Shown: positions 45,293 to 57,100, counted from the stretch's first letter. The stretch is 64,000 nt of DNA from Amorphophallus konjac (GCA_022559845.1 CM040118.1:263213519-263277518); one strand, 5' to 3'. Notes: generated by a model not told the origin, from the sequence alone. Numbers and translations: made by a program.

Positions 45293-46078
45293 TGATGAAG
45301 AGGCGTGATCTCGCGCGGGTCCTGAGCGGACGGGGGATCACCGGATTATGAACTGCAAGAAAGGGAAATAGATCAGGGGGCCCAGGGATGAGTCCCTGGG
45401 GAAAAACCCTCCGATGCTTAAGTTAGTAGAGCTATGGTGGGAGCAATAAAGGAGGGAAGTAGCTTCTGCGCGAGATCCCTCTCCACCAGAAGGGTGAAGT
45501 GGTTCCTGCTCAGGAGTTTTGAGCGTGTGGTTGCCCTTTACCTTTCACCGGAGGGTATCCTTCATTTAAATAGTGCGCCGTTCTTCAAGAGTCCTGTAAG
45601 TCGAGGGGTTTCAGGCTGGAGTTACGTCCTCAACGTGAGCTCTTAACTGCCTCATCGTGGGATCTTTATCGCCATGGGGACGTGGAGTCCCTTATCCCCT
45701 TAGATTCTTGCTTACAGAAAGCTCCTAACGGCTGCATGGATAAGCAATCGTCGGCCGTTTCGAGCTCAGAGATGCCAGCCCTTATCTTGGGCGATAGGCT
45801 TAGCTCAGATGAGGATGGGTCGGATCGGTTGGCACGCGCCTTCCTCTCCTTGGTGGAGAGATGGCTCGGGCGTGGACCTTTCCTGTGACCTGACTGATGC
45901 TCGGGCCTCCCGAGCCTAAGGGCCACCTACGAAGGTGGTATCCCCGAGCGAACTTTTATTGGGCTTTCAATCTGGAGTAGGCCCAATGGGCTGTCACTCG
46001 GGCGAGCAGGACCTTGATGGGCCCGGATGGGCCTAGTTCGGCTGCTCTTCAAGTGGGCTACAAAAATCCCCCTCTCCA
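45293..46078 (-). repeat. 5' LTR of the Tat element
   Basis: 786 bp, matching 1-778. It begins (plus strand) TGATGAAG and ends CTCTCCA. Base GTTCT (46079-46083) follows as a candidate TSD. Confidence 0.92.
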
Positions 46079-46566
46079 GTTCTATTCATGTAAATGACGC
46101 CTCTTCATGAGGGCGTCCATTTTAGATAAAATTGTCACTTTCACGTGTTGGCCTTCATGGTGTATATATATATATTAATACTATAGTGGGATGGTGGCCC
46201 CAAGGGAAATGGCATCTGTCCATAGGGCCTTCAATTTGTTGAATGGCACCCTGGTAAGGGGCGCCCATTCTCTTGGTGTTGGAAAAGAAACCCCACTTAC
46301 GTACAACCCATGTGTTGGCATAAAGTTGTCTTGTATATTTATATACTAGTCCTCTTATGGTTTGGTTCTTTATATAAGGTCTCCATATAGGATTTTTTGG
46401 GAAAAGAGTTCACTTACATAATACACATGATGGCATAAAATGATGTTGGCTTGTATATTTATATAATAGTCCTCATGAGGTTGGGTTCTTTATGTAAGGC
46501 CTTCATGTAGGATTCTTTAGGAATAAGTTTTTAAATTTTCTCAATTACTTTATCGGGGGTGCTACA
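46079..46566 (-). repeat. Partial LTR of the chromovirus remnant
   Basis: On the minus strand it begins TGTAGCACCCCCGATAAAG at 46566, after the PPT-like AAGTGGGGGAGGG (46567-46579). It is cut at 46079 by the Tat element. It has two similar stretches of about 110 bp (about 46314-46399 and 46436-46519). Confidence 0.7.
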
Positions 46567-46581
46567 CCCTCCCCCACTTAA

Positions 46582-47180
46582 AAGAATTTGATCCTCAAAT
46601 TCAACTGTATTATGCGAAAATAGGTAGGGTGCAAAGTACTTACAGACTAGAATAACTCCGAAAATCTTCTCTTCATAGACTCTTCAGTTTCCCATGTAGC
46701 TTCTTGTTCTAAGCATCGATTCCATTAGATTTTCACCATAGAGATCGTCTTGTTCCTTAAAACTCAAACTTCTCGGTCTAGAATCTTAATTGGCTTTTGC
46801 TCATAGGTAGGGTCCTTTTGTATCACTAAGTCATTGTGGTAAATGACGTGGAAAGGATCGTGCACGTATTTCTTCAGCGTTGAAACATGGAATACGTTGT
46901 GCACTTCTGATAGTTATGGAGACAAGGTAATACGGTAAGCTACCTCGCCCACTCTCTCCAATACCTCGAATAGACCAATGAACCTTGGTGTAAGTTTACC
47001 TTTAACATCAAATCTCCTAACACCTTGGCCAAGAGATACCTTGAGAAAAATATGGTTACCAACTGGAAACTCAAGATCTGCAAGGCAAATACCATCGCAG
47101 CTAGCTCTAAGTCATGCACCGGGTAATTCTCTTCATGCTTCTTCAATTTCCGGGACCAGCACCAGGGACAAGGTCGATTG
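46582..47180 (-). pseudogene. pol: Chromovirus remnant: RNase H fragment, integrase end and chromodomain region
   Basis: The minus strand shows [21 protein letters not shown], a gypsy RNase H signature, then in shifted frames the integrase C-terminal pattern ([15 protein letters not shown], near 46960) and FHVSTLKKYVHDPFHV (near 46860), which leads into the chromodomain region. Much of RNase H and most of integrase are deleted. Confidence 0.75.
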
Positions 47181-47698
47181 TGAATGACACTTCCTTCTAG
47201 GGGGGTAAGCCAGTTAATTCTTCCATAAAAATATCAAGAAAATACCGAATTACACGGGTGTCTTCAAACTCCGTCTCCTCACCTTTTGTGGCAGTCACAA
47301 ATGCTAGGAAAAGCCACGCAACCTTTTCTTTTGCTAGCTCGAAGAGCTAAGATAAGAGAGGTTCTATTCCGAGGGCTAATATAAACTAGCTCGGGAAAAT
47401 CCACAAAAGTTATCGTGCCATCCAGTCGGCGAACCCTTTATATTCAGGCTTATCAGGTTGATAGGAGGTTGTTCCCTTTAATCATAACCTTGCAATTCAG
47501 GTAACGATGAGTGATATCGGACTTATTCTCGAGGGGTGTAGATATGGCTAAGTCTAACCATTCGGGCTCCTTGGAAAACAGAGCAGTAAACGTCTTGGAA
47601 ACAATTGAATGAGTTGCTCTTGTAACAAATAAAACTTCAGCGATTTTAGAGCAAACAGTTAGTGTACCTTCCATGCTTCCACCTTCTGTTGGTTCCAT
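47181..47698 (-). pseudogene. pol: Chromovirus remnant: protease and start of RT
   Basis: The minus strand encodes EGTLTVCSKIAEVLFVTRATHS, the gypsy aspartic protease with the active-site DTGATHS changed to VTRATHS, then LAISTPLENKSDITHRY. Further left, frameshifted pieces of the RT start (ELTGLPP-like, near 47215) occur. Catalytic residues are lost. Confidence 0.75.
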
Positions 47699-47872
47699 TT
47701 TCTAAGAGAGCTTGTAGACGGCCTTGATTCTTCATCGAATTCTCCTCCTCCTTAGTGGTTTGCTCCTTCTTCAATGGACAGTCTAGGATTCGATGCTCTT
47801 GGCTCCCACATCAGAGGTAGGCTCCTAACTTCCTCCAGCATTCCTTTGTCATGGGGTCAGCTTTGTCACAAT
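47699..47872 (-). pseudogene. gag: Chromovirus remnant: end of gag with zinc knuckle
   Basis: The minus strand reads LCGSQEHRILDCPLKKEQ near 47770-47815. This is the second half of a CX2CX4HX4C knuckle of chromovirus Gag; the first Cys is already Tyr or shifted. Cut at 47873 by the next LTR. Confidence 0.6.
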
Positions 47873-48077
47873 TGTTGACACCCGTTTTATGACCAATAAG
47901 TTGGTTCATCTCCTTATTCATTTTTAATGATGCTCCGAGTTGTTCACACTTATAGGGATATCTTGGCCAATTTGAGGTCTATTTCATGGGTCATGTCTCC
48001 TTGGTTAGGTCTGGTTCCTTACCTCTTTCCGCTGGACGAAGCTTAGTAAACTTTCATTTCATTTGCACTCTATTGTC

Positions 48078-48410
48078 TCTAACGGTCCTTTGATGGTGCG
48101 TTACAATCATCTAACGCATCTACCTTTGTCCGTTACATCATGCCAGAGTCCTTAAGTCAAAGGCTTCTTTCAAAGCTTATCTCATATCCTATCCGTTGGG
48201 TGTGACAGTTTATCGTGCGGCCGTTACATTCATTGTGACGCTTCTATCCTTGACCGTTACATTCATCTAGAGTCCTGTGTTCGAAAACTTCACCCATTGG
48301 CCTTATCTTTCAGAAGATAAGGTTGTGTGACAGTCTCTTCCTGGGGCGTTACATCCGTGTGGCGGTCTATCGTGCAGCCATTACGTTAAACAGAGAGTTC
48401 TAGCAGAACT
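48078..48410 (+). promoter_or_regulatory. Cluster of AACGG / CCGTTAC words upstream of the TATA box
   Basis: TCTAACGGTCC (48078-48088) and repeated CCGTTACAT or ACCGTTACATTC words (about 48149, 48220, 48258) together with GCGTTAC variants (about 48099, 48348) and repeated GTGACAGT and TATCGTG words. More follow at 49109-49119 (TCTAACGGTCT) and 61534-61544. AACGG is the core of MYB and mitosis-specific (MSA) sites. Confidence 0.45.
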
Positions 48411-48596
48411 GCTCTTTCTCTACTACTCCGTGGTCGAATTAAGAGTTTGATCTGAGGATTTCTCCTTCAAATCTGATCCTCAGAACATTCTGTTTGTTTC
48501 TATGGACTCTTGGGAGTGTTATCTTCAAGAGTTTGCTAAGAAATGTCCTACTTTCTAGCTGGATTATCCTCTACTCGACCAGAGAGTTGGAGGGTC

Positions 48597-48605
48597 TATA
48601 AATAG
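48597..48605 (+). promoter_or_regulatory. TATA box of the gypsy LTR
   Basis: TATAAATAG in AGGGTCTATAAATAGAACCC, the only strong TATA match in this LTR, downstream of the AACGG cluster. Confidence 0.6.
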
Positions 48606-49409
48606 AACCCTTGGCTTCATGGCTTGAAGAGGAGACATCTGGAGTTCGCGTCGAAGTGCTGCCGCATCCTGGAGCTAGAACCAACCAAGGAGAGCTGCTT
48701 CCCACGTCTATCTGCTTCCAAAGTCCAAGGAGTATTGATTCCAAGGGTTTAGTTCAGTCAAAGTTTTCTTCTCTAGCATCTTTTCCCTCTTCCAAGCATC
48801 ATAGGATTGTCCCTCTTCCTCTACCACATTCTTGCATCTTCTGCATCCATTAAAACATCCTTCCCATCTTTTAAAACACCCAAGAGGGGTTAAAAAATCA
48901 ACCTCCCCGGTATTTCCCTTTCCTTTTGCATGTTCTTATGTTTCTTTGATTTATTGATACTACTTTGTCCAAGGGCTAATTTGGGGTTGCTTTTCTTGTG
49001 ATCTACACTCTTTTGCAGGTTTACAGAGCTCCTAGCACGAGGCCCAAGCTTCCTGACCGGTTGGAAAGCTTGGAGATCAAAGATTCCCATATCTTATTCT
49101 GCAGAAGCTCTAACGGTCTACCATAGACGCGTTATATTCCTGTAGCGGCTTATCGTGAGGCCGTCACAGTCCTGTGACGCATCAGTCTTTAGCCGTTACA
49201 TCTGACAGAGCTGCAATTTTCCTGGTTGCGTTCTCTCTCCCGTGGGCGGGTGCATCATCCTTCTATTCTAAAGTATTTACCAGGTCTTTGGCTTGTTTTT
49301 ACCTTAGTGGCGATCACATCTTTCTTTAGTTTGGGCATTAGCTCTCTCCTTCTTCATATTTCCTCTTCATTTGCTTGTTCCACCTATGCGGTGTGTTTTT
49401 CTTTATCAC

Positions 49410-49414
49410 CTTAT
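49410..49414 (+). repeat. Left target-site duplication of element D (CTTAT)
   Basis: CTTAT here and at 61146-61150. Confidence 0.88.
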
Positions 49415-49589
49415 TGTTGTGACTCCTATGTGTTGATGGTGTTGACATGTAACTTTACTTCATATGGCAACACATTGTTTTGATGAATTGGCAACACTGT
49501 TTATGTTTTGATGAAATCACTTTATCAGATTGTTTGTGTGTTATATGCATTTAATCTTATCTTAACACTGAACACACACGCATAGTCTC

Positions 49590-50168
49590 AATGTCTATAC
49601 ATCGCTGTTGGGCATCAATGTCTGCATATGAGCATCAGGCACCAAGTGTGTACATTGCATAGCATGCATGCGTCAAAGTCCATACATCCACAGTGCAGTG
49701 GCCAAGTCCATACACTGTCCATCTCATTTAGAGTCTAAGGTGAAGTCTGTACATTGAGCGTCTCACGCAAAGTCCACACATTGGCCTTCAGGTTTGAAAG
49801 TCTGTACATCGGTCTTTCAGCAAGTCTGAACGTTGTCCATACAGTAGTGCGTCAACTCCTTGAGCTGATGCGTCGACGCTTCAGTTTAGTTTTTTTAGTT
49901 GATAAAGTCTATACATCCACAGTGGACTTTGAAGTCTATACATTGGGCCTTACATTCCAACTCTATACACTGAACCTTCGTTCATCAAAGCCTCAAGTCT
50001 GTACAGCGTGAAGTCTACATTTTGGTTTCACGTTTTCAATGTATGTACAGTGGCTTTCGCATAGGCAAGTCTGTACATCGGGCTCCTTCTAACTAAGTCT
50101 ATACACTCCCTCACACTGTACACACTCAGTCTATACAGCATGATCATCTTTTCAAGTCTATACAGAGT
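49590..50168 (+). repeat. Array of about 20 AAGTCTRTACAYYG motifs in the D LTR
   Basis: The same motif and orientation as in A and B, with fewer copies (about 20). The 3' LTR has it at about 59107-59688. Confidence 0.8.
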
Positions 50169-50237
50169 TCTTCACTTAAACTGATGACTTATCCGATACT
50201 TTGTCTGACAGGTGTTCTGATCGTGAAGCTTATGGAG

Positions 50238-50872
50238 GGCACGTGATTCGAGGCTGGAAGGGCAGACAGGCTTGTGACATGTGTGCTGAAGCTGGCTGAG
50301 AGGCTGACACGTGGACACAGCAAATCAAGAAAGAAGCTCCTGGATTATTCTGGTGCGTCAACGCATTGAGCAAGTAGCGTCGACGCAGCAGTTACAAAAA
50401 GAGAACCAATGGGTTACTGGGTTACTCAGATGCGTCAACGCCACCCACTGGCAGTGTGGACGCAGCAGTTCAAGTAACTCCTTGCAACCTCTGGAGTACC
50501 CTGGCAGCGTCGACGTTGTAGCTCGTTGGGTCGACGCAGCAGGTTGATGGAACGACACCTTTTAGCTGCTAGTACACACCGATGCGTCAACGCAGCAGTG
50601 AAGCGGCGTCGAAGCAGCACGCCCATCTGCTGAAGACATGATCATTAGATCATCGATGCGTCAACGCAATGGGCTGATGGAGTCAACGCAGCAGTCTTGA
50701 GTTTTGCTGATCAAACGTCTTTGAATTGTAGGGCACGTGATCCAAGGTGCCTGGCTCGTAAACCAAATGCTGACACGTGGATGGAATTGTCTCGAAGCTG
50801 GCGGATTCCATTGGGCGGGAAAGCATGGAAGCCACGCGCCCTTATCCACCTGCTGATGTTATATATATATTA
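50238..50872 (+). promoter_or_regulatory. Promoter region of element D: extended G-boxes and TATA
   Basis: GGCACGTGATTCGAGG (50238-50253) and GGCACGTGATCCAAGG (50732-50747) flank about 480 bp rich in GCGTCAACGC palindromes. A TATA-like TTATATATATATTA (50859-50872) follows. The arrangement parallels element A, with the palindrome block inserted between the two G-boxes. Confidence 0.55.
50350..50700 (+). repeat. Cluster of GCGTCRACGC palindromes in the D LTR
   Basis: TGCGTCAACGCA, GCGTCGACGCAGCAG and related words occur about ten times, often as pairs about 20 bp apart followed by AGCAG. The core GTCGAC is a perfect palindrome. Related words occur in A (9733-9900), B (GGGTCGACCC, 23487-23520) and the 3' non-coding part of D (57420-57620). 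Confidence 0.7.
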
Positions 50873-51628
50873 GTCTTCATCTTCTGTATAGGCTGATCGA
50901 GAAAAGAAAAAGTCTGTACATCCTGCTTGAAGCAGTAGCCACCGAGATCCACTGTGAGAATAAAGAAGAAAGGTAGAGAAGAAGAAAAAGAGAGATGAGT
51001 TGAGAGAGAGTTATTGTGAGAGCTTGTGAATCAGTCTCTTGGTCTAGTTACCAGAGCTGATATTGCTCAACCTTGAGCTACAGTCGTTTTGGTTTTCTTC
51101 CATTCGATTGTGTGTTTCGTTTGTTTTCAGTCTTTGTTATTTTCCTTTGAAAACTCTTGTTCTATCAAGCTGTTAGTCAGCGGGATCAAGCTGTGAGGCA
51201 GCGGGTTGCAGAGGTGTTCCTCTGGTCGGCTAAGCTGTACTGCCCAGCAGAGCAAGCTGTGATGCTCAGCTATTGCAGAGGATGTTCCTCTGGTCGGGAT
51301 AAGCTATAAGCCCCAGCCGTTGTTGGCAAGCTGTAGAGCCTAGCAGTTTGAAGCTGTGTATCAGTAGTAATCCACATTCGAGTTGAATGTGGGGTGGACG
51401 TAGGTCGGATTGACCGAACCACCTAAAAGCCTTGTGCCTCTCGTGTGTTTGATTGCTTGTTCAGCAGATCTTGTGTGTTTCATTCGGTGCATTAGTTGTG
51501 TTCGTCTAGTGTTCTTCTAATTCCGCATTTGATTCTTGGCCAAATTTTTAAATAGCCAGTTGATCTATTCACCCCCCCTCTAGATCCACATTCTGTGGTG
51601 ATAGAGCCTTCCATCTAACTTCAACACT

Positions 51629-51640
51629 TGGTATCAGAGC
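51629..51640 (+). promoter_or_regulatory. Primer binding site of element D
   Basis: TGGTATCAGAGC, two bases after the LTR end CAACA; complementary to initiator tRNA-Met. Confidence 0.92.
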
Positions 51641-51685
51641 TAGACTCTTCTACAGGGACTTACCGCCTGAAGAGGATAAGCACAG

Positions 51686-54124
51686 ATGGACAGAAGAGGG
51701 ATGATAGCTGAAGGACACTCCACATCCAAGCCCCCATACTTCGATGGAACCAACTACGCATACTGGAAGCACCGTATGCAGGTATTCTTGAGGGCTAAAG
51801 ATTATGAAATTTGGAAGGTGGTTAGCAAGGGACCTTTCGAGCTGTCTCCAAATGAAGATGTATGGACTAAGGAAGAAATCAGAAGGTCCACGCTCAACTG
51901 GAGTGCAATCAATGCAATCCAGTGTTCTCTGCATCCCACCGAGTTCTCACGAATATTTGCCTGCTCCTCAGCGAAGGAAATGTGGGATGCACTTGAAGTC
52001 ATCTATGAGGGAACTTCACAAGTCAGAGAGACTAAGACTAATCTACTAGTCTCATAATACGAAGCCTTCAAGATGAAGCCTAATGAGACGATCAAGGAAA
52101 TGTATGCTCGGCTGACCATTATCACAAATGGTCTCAGAGGCTTCGGGAAAAAATATTCTGAGTACGATGTAGTCAGGAAGATCTTGCGATCCTTAACTCC
52201 AATGTGGCACACCAAGGCCACAGTTATGGAAGAGTCAAGAGATCTGCATAATACTAAGGCAGATGAGCTGATCGGATCTCTAATGGCTTATGAGATGAAT
52301 ATGCCAAAGATAGAGGAGGCTGACAGAAAGAGGAAGCCTATAGCTCTGAAGGCTGGTGCTTGCAGATCCAGTCGATCCAGCCCCAACGGATCATCAACTG
52401 AAGAGAGCTTGTCTGAAGAAGAAGTGGCAAATGCTGATATTGCCATTATTACTAGGGAATTCCGGAGATTTCTTAAGAAGGAAGGAAGAAGATTCAGCCG
52501 AAAAAATCCCAACAGTGGCCACCGAGACACAAGGTATAAATCAAACCCTGCAAAGAAAGCTGAAACTAATGTTTGCTATCAATGCAGGAAGGCGGGTCAC
52601 TTTAAAGCTGAATGTCCGACAAATTAGAATCTCAAGGACAAGTCCAAGAAGAAGAACACAAAAGGGAAAGCTATGGTGAGTACCTGGAGTGATGAGGACG
52701 AGGGATCTTTGAGCGTCACTTCGGACAGTGAAGTTGAAGCTGAGAAGCCAATCTGTCTCATGGCAACCAGCTCAGAAGATAGAGAGGAAGAATCTGATGA
52801 GGTATCCTCTCGCTATGAAAATTTTACTATTACTGATTGGATGGTTGCCTATGATGAACTTACTAACAGAGTAGATGAGGTCAGAAAAGAAAACAGGCAT
52901 CTTCGAAGAAAAATTAAAATCATGCAAAATGATACTTCATTGTCTGATAAAATTGCCTGCTTAGAAACTGAAAACAGTAAGCTGAAACTCACATGTTCTG
53001 AATTTGAAGAAATCAATAAAGAACTGAAAATGTCTAAGGAAGAAAATGTGAGATTAGACAATGAAATTGATGCATGGAAACTGAAAATTCAGAATTATGA
53101 AAAAGAGATAAAGATTGTTTCTGAAAAATATGAAGCTGTCCTCAATGTGAATAATGAGTTAAAAAAATCTATTGATGAAGTTCAGAAAGATAATGAGGAT
53201 AAACTAAAAACAATTGAGAAAATGACCCAAGGATCTGAAAATTTAGATGCATTATTGGGGTCAAAAGTAAATTTCAGAAGATAGGGCCTAGGATTCAACT
53301 CTAGTGCAACCAAAAGCTTTGGAATGAAAATTATTTCCTTTGTTGCACAAAAGGAGAAAGGACCTCTGATCAACATGAATTCTAATAATGCTATAAAGAC
53401 AAATTTGAATCTGAAAAGGCTGAATGCAGAGGAGAAGGGCAAACAGAAAGTAGGTGAGCCTAGTAGAATTGGCACTTCCAAACCTAGCTCTAGTGCTCAA
53501 CCCAAGGTTAGGGGTCAGTCTGTTCAGATAAACAAACCTCATATCAATGCCAAAAAGTCTTCACCACCATCATCACAGAAAAGAACCCAACCAAAACCTA
53601 TGAATAGGTCAGCAGGGTCAAGGGTGCAGGGAAGACAAAACATTTTCAGAAGTCAGCCCAACAAATTCAATTCACCTAGAGTTCAGCCCTACTACCCCAA
53701 ACAGCCAATCTATCCTAATGGGTATGGGTGGACTAGAACTCAAGGGATGTATACAGGGTATGTTCATCAACCTACACACTTTTACAGACCCTATGTCAGA
53801 AATTGGGAAAATGGGTGTGGTAGTCGGATGCCTAGGAATTACCAATATTTCCACAGCCAGTCTAGGAACTACCATGGCCAAAACTTTATGAATGCAACCT
53901 GGCCAAAGCATTGGCACAATAATAAAAATTCTGTGAATAACTTTGTTGGTGCATATAAGAAGAAAGTCAACAAGAAAAAGCAAAACAAAAGGAAATCTGG
54001 AAAATCCACTGAACAGAACTGCTTCAAACAAATGTGGATTCCCAAAACCATGCTTTCTTTCTTTACTTGCACTTCATCTGCATTGGAGCCCAATCAGACT
54101 TGGGTTCCAAACTCTTTGCCCTAA
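51686..54124 (+). pseudogene. gag: Element D gag
   Basis: One frame starting MDRRGMIAEGHSTSKPPYFD, with in-frame stops at 52055 (where B has Lys), 52625 and 53282, and a last stop TAA at 54122. It contains the Gag head, a single zinc knuckle CYQCRKAGHFKAEC (52574-52615), an acidic stretch (MVSTWSDEDEGS), a coiled coil and a basic Asn/Gln/Tyr-rich C-terminus ending WVPNSLP. The frame is the same as that of pol, which starts 12 bases after the last stop at the junction motif. Confidence 0.9.
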
Positions 54125-54136
54125 TTGTGTGTGCAG

Positions 54137-57100
54137 GTATGCCTGGCAGCCAAGAGCAACTTGTGGTACTTGGACAGTGGCTGCTCCAGGCATATGACAG
54201 GAGATAAGGCCAAGTTTTGTATGCTAACTGAAAAGCTAGGAGGCCTTGTCACCTTTGGAAGCAACACAAAGGGTAGGATCATTAGATCAGGTAAGGTAGG
54301 TAAGTGCTCTACCTGCTGCATTGATGATGTTATGCTGGTTGAAGGGTTAGCTTACAATTTACTTAGTATCAGCCAGTTGTGTGATAAGGGTCATAAGGTT
54401 TTATTTGATTCTCAATGCTGCAAGGTTTTTGAACCTGATTCAGAAATTATAAAATTCTCTGGAAAAAGAATAAATAACACATACATGATAGATCTAGATG
54501 ATATTCAGCATTCTAACCTATGTCTTACTGCCAATAGAGAAGATTTAGCATTTTTATGGCATCGTAGGTTAGGCCATGCTAGTTATATCATTTTACATAA
54601 ACTGAACAAGCATAGCATGGTTAGAGGACTTCCTGACGTTTCCTTCAAGAAAGAAAATAAAATCTGTGATGCATGCACTCAATCAAAGATAACTAGAAAG
54701 TCATTTAAGTCTAGAACTGAAAATCTGTCTTCCAAACCCTATGAGCTGATACACATGGATCTCTTTGGGCCAACCAGATCTGTCAGCTTATCAGGAAGGA
54801 GGTATGGGTTTGTCATGGTAGATGATTTTTCTAGGTATACTTGGGTTTATTTCTTATCTAATAAGAGTGATGCTTTCTCAGAATTTCAGGAGTACTATGT
54901 TAAAATAAATCAGAAAATTGAAAATATTTTGACTGATCATGGAGGTGAGTTTGAAAACTCACAGTTTGATGAACTCTGCAGGTCAAATGGAATCAACCAT
55001 AGGTACTCCTCACCAAGGACACCTGAGCAGAATGGGGTTGTGAAGAGAAGGAACAGAACCCTAGTGGAGATGGGTCGTACACTTCTTACTGAAGGTGGTC
55101 TACCAAGGAAATTTTGGGATGAAGCAGTGAACACTGCCTGTTATGTAATTAACAGAGTCATGGTAAGACCTTCTACCCAGCAAACATCATATGAGATCTT
55201 AAAGGGTAAGAAACCTTCTATTGCTCATTTCAAGGTTTTTGGTTGCAAATGTTTTATTCATATAAATGATAAAAGAGACCTTGATAAATTTGAACCTAAA
55301 GGTGAACCAGGAATCTTTCTTGGTTATTCTGAAAACACACGAGCATATAGAGTGTACAATCTGAACTCTAAAACTGTTGAAGAATCTCCACACATAATTT
55401 TTCATGAATCCTTGGTAAATTCTAACGTTGGTCAATGCAAGAATGAAGACAATGGTGAAATCTTGAAGGAAGGAGATCCTGAAGACAATTCAGAGGATGA
55501 AGAAGGACATACAGAACTTAATGAAGAGGAGTCTACAGTTCAGGGGGAGGTAAATCAAACACATGACAATTCAATTGTTAACATTAGATATCTTAAAGAT
55601 CATCCTGTAGATAATATAATTGGAAATCTGCATGACCCCCCTAGGACTAGAGGTCTCTTGAGAATTCAACATGAATTAAATGCATATGCTCTTGTCTCTC
55701 AAATTGAACCCAAGTCCATTGACTGTGCCCTCAAGGATATGCATTGGATTAATGCCATGCATGAGGAACTTAAACAGTTCGACAGGAACAATGTGTGGCA
55801 CTTGGTTCCACCTCCTGATCATGGGACAGTCATAGGGACTAGGTGGGTCTTCAGAAATAAATCTGATGAATTAGGGAATATTGTTAAAAATAAAGCCAGA
55901 CTTGTTGCTCAGGGGTACAACCAGGAGTTTGGTATTGACTTTGAAGAGTCATTTACCCCTGTAGCCAGATTAGAAGCTGTTAGAATTTTATTAGCTTATG
56001 CATGTTCCCTAGGTATAATCCTCCAGCAGATGGATGTAAAATCTGCATTCTTGAATGGAAAAATTAATGAGGATGTCTATGTTAGACAGCCCCCTGGATT
56101 TGAATGTCTAGATTTCTCTAATCATGTTTACAAATTAAATAAAGCTCTCTATGGTCTTAAGCAAGCTCCCAGAGCTTGGTACGACAGGTTGAGCAAGTTC
56201 CTCACTGATCAAAATTTCACTAGAGGAGTAGTTGATCAGACCTTGTTTACAAAGGTGAGTCATTCTAAAATTCTTATTGTACAGATTTATGTGGATGATA
56301 TCATTTTTGGGTCAACTAACCCCAAATTGTGTGAGGAATTTTCTGAAACAATGACTAATGAGTTTGAAATGAGCTCAATGGGTGAGCTCAAATTGTTTCT
56401 TGGACTACAGGTTACACAAACAAAGGATGGAATGTTTATCACTCAGTCCAAGTACACAAGGGATCTACTCAAGAAATACAAGATGAATAACCTTAAAGAG
56501 ATAGCTTCTCCAATGGGTACTTCTACAAGCTTGGATGAAGACACTAAAGGTAACCCATTTGACCAGAAATTATACAGATGTATGATCGGATCCCTTCTCT
56601 ACTTAACAGCATCTAGGCCTGATATTCAATTCGCTGTAGGATTATGTGCTAGGTTTCAGGCCAGTCCTAAAGAAAATCATTTTAAAGCAGTGAAAAGGAT
56701 TTTTAGATATCTGCTAGGCACCCAAGAGCTAGGATTATGGTATCCTGCTAGGTGTGAGTTAGAGCTTCTAGCTTACACTGATGCTGATTATGCTGGGTGT
56801 CGAGTAGATAGAAAAAGCATTAGTGACTACTGCCAATTCCTTGGTGTCTAGTATCTTGGGCATCTAAGAAGCAACACACTGTAGCCTTGTCTACAGCTGA
56901 GGCTGAATATGTTGCAGTAGGTAATTGTGCTGCCCAAGTACTTTGGATTAAGCACCAACTAGATGATTATCAGATAAAATTAGAATGTATTCCAATTCTA
57001 TGTGATAATACTAGTGCCACATGCCTTGCTAAAAATCCTGTTCATCATTCTAGGACTAAGCACATAGAAATAAAACATCATTTTCTAAGAGATGCTGTGA

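Larger units (their letters stand above)
1..46078 (-). mobile_element. Tat-lineage Ty3/gypsy retrotransposon, interrupted by elements A and B
   Basis: A minus-strand gypsy element in the order 5' LTR (45293-46078), PBS, gag, protease, RT, RNase H, integrase, spacer, antisense ORF, PPT, 3' LTR (1-778). RNase H before integrase and the PBS core ACCGTCTGTGGGAA fit the Tat clade. Gag is split into three blocks (44501-45258, 20764-20954, 8940-9415). Removing A and B with one TSD copy each makes the gag blocks contiguous in frame. Without the insertions the element is about 11.2 kb, normal for Tat. The right flank begins GTTCT, a candidate TSD; the left flank lies outside the window. All genes are decayed. 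Confidence 0.93.
46079..47872 (-). mobile_element. Remnant of a Del/Tekay-type chromovirus (Ty3/gypsy)
   Basis: A shrunken, heavily mutated minus-strand gypsy copy. From right to left it holds a gag zinc knuckle, protease, the first part of RT, then a jump to RNase H followed directly by the integrase C-terminal and chromodomain region, a PPT and part of an LTR. The Tat element borders it at 46078, and another LTR cuts it at 47873. Confidence 0.8.
47873..49414 (+). repeat. LTR of a Ty3/gypsy element with tRNA-Arg-type PBS, left portion
   Basis: It starts TGTTGACACCCGTTTTATG inside the chromovirus gag. It contains a TATA box TATAAATAG (48597-48605) and many CCGTTAC/AACGG words. Element D interrupts it at 49414; it resumes at 61151 and ends ATAACCAACA at 61351. 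Total about 1.74 kb. The second LTR is not in the window. Confidence 0.65.
49415..51626 (+). repeat. 5' LTR of element D
   Basis: A near-identical copy of 58933-61145. It contains a shorter AAGTCTRTACA array (49590-50168), GCGTCAACGC palindromes (50350-50700), two extended G-boxes, a TATA-like run and repeated TGTTCCTCTGGTCGG and AAGCTGT units (about 51170-51370). Confidence 0.93.

Noticed and set aside
50311..50849. Short frames in the D LTR (also 59876-60367)
   Set aside because: They run through the palindrome cluster and the promoter on both strands and have no homology pattern.
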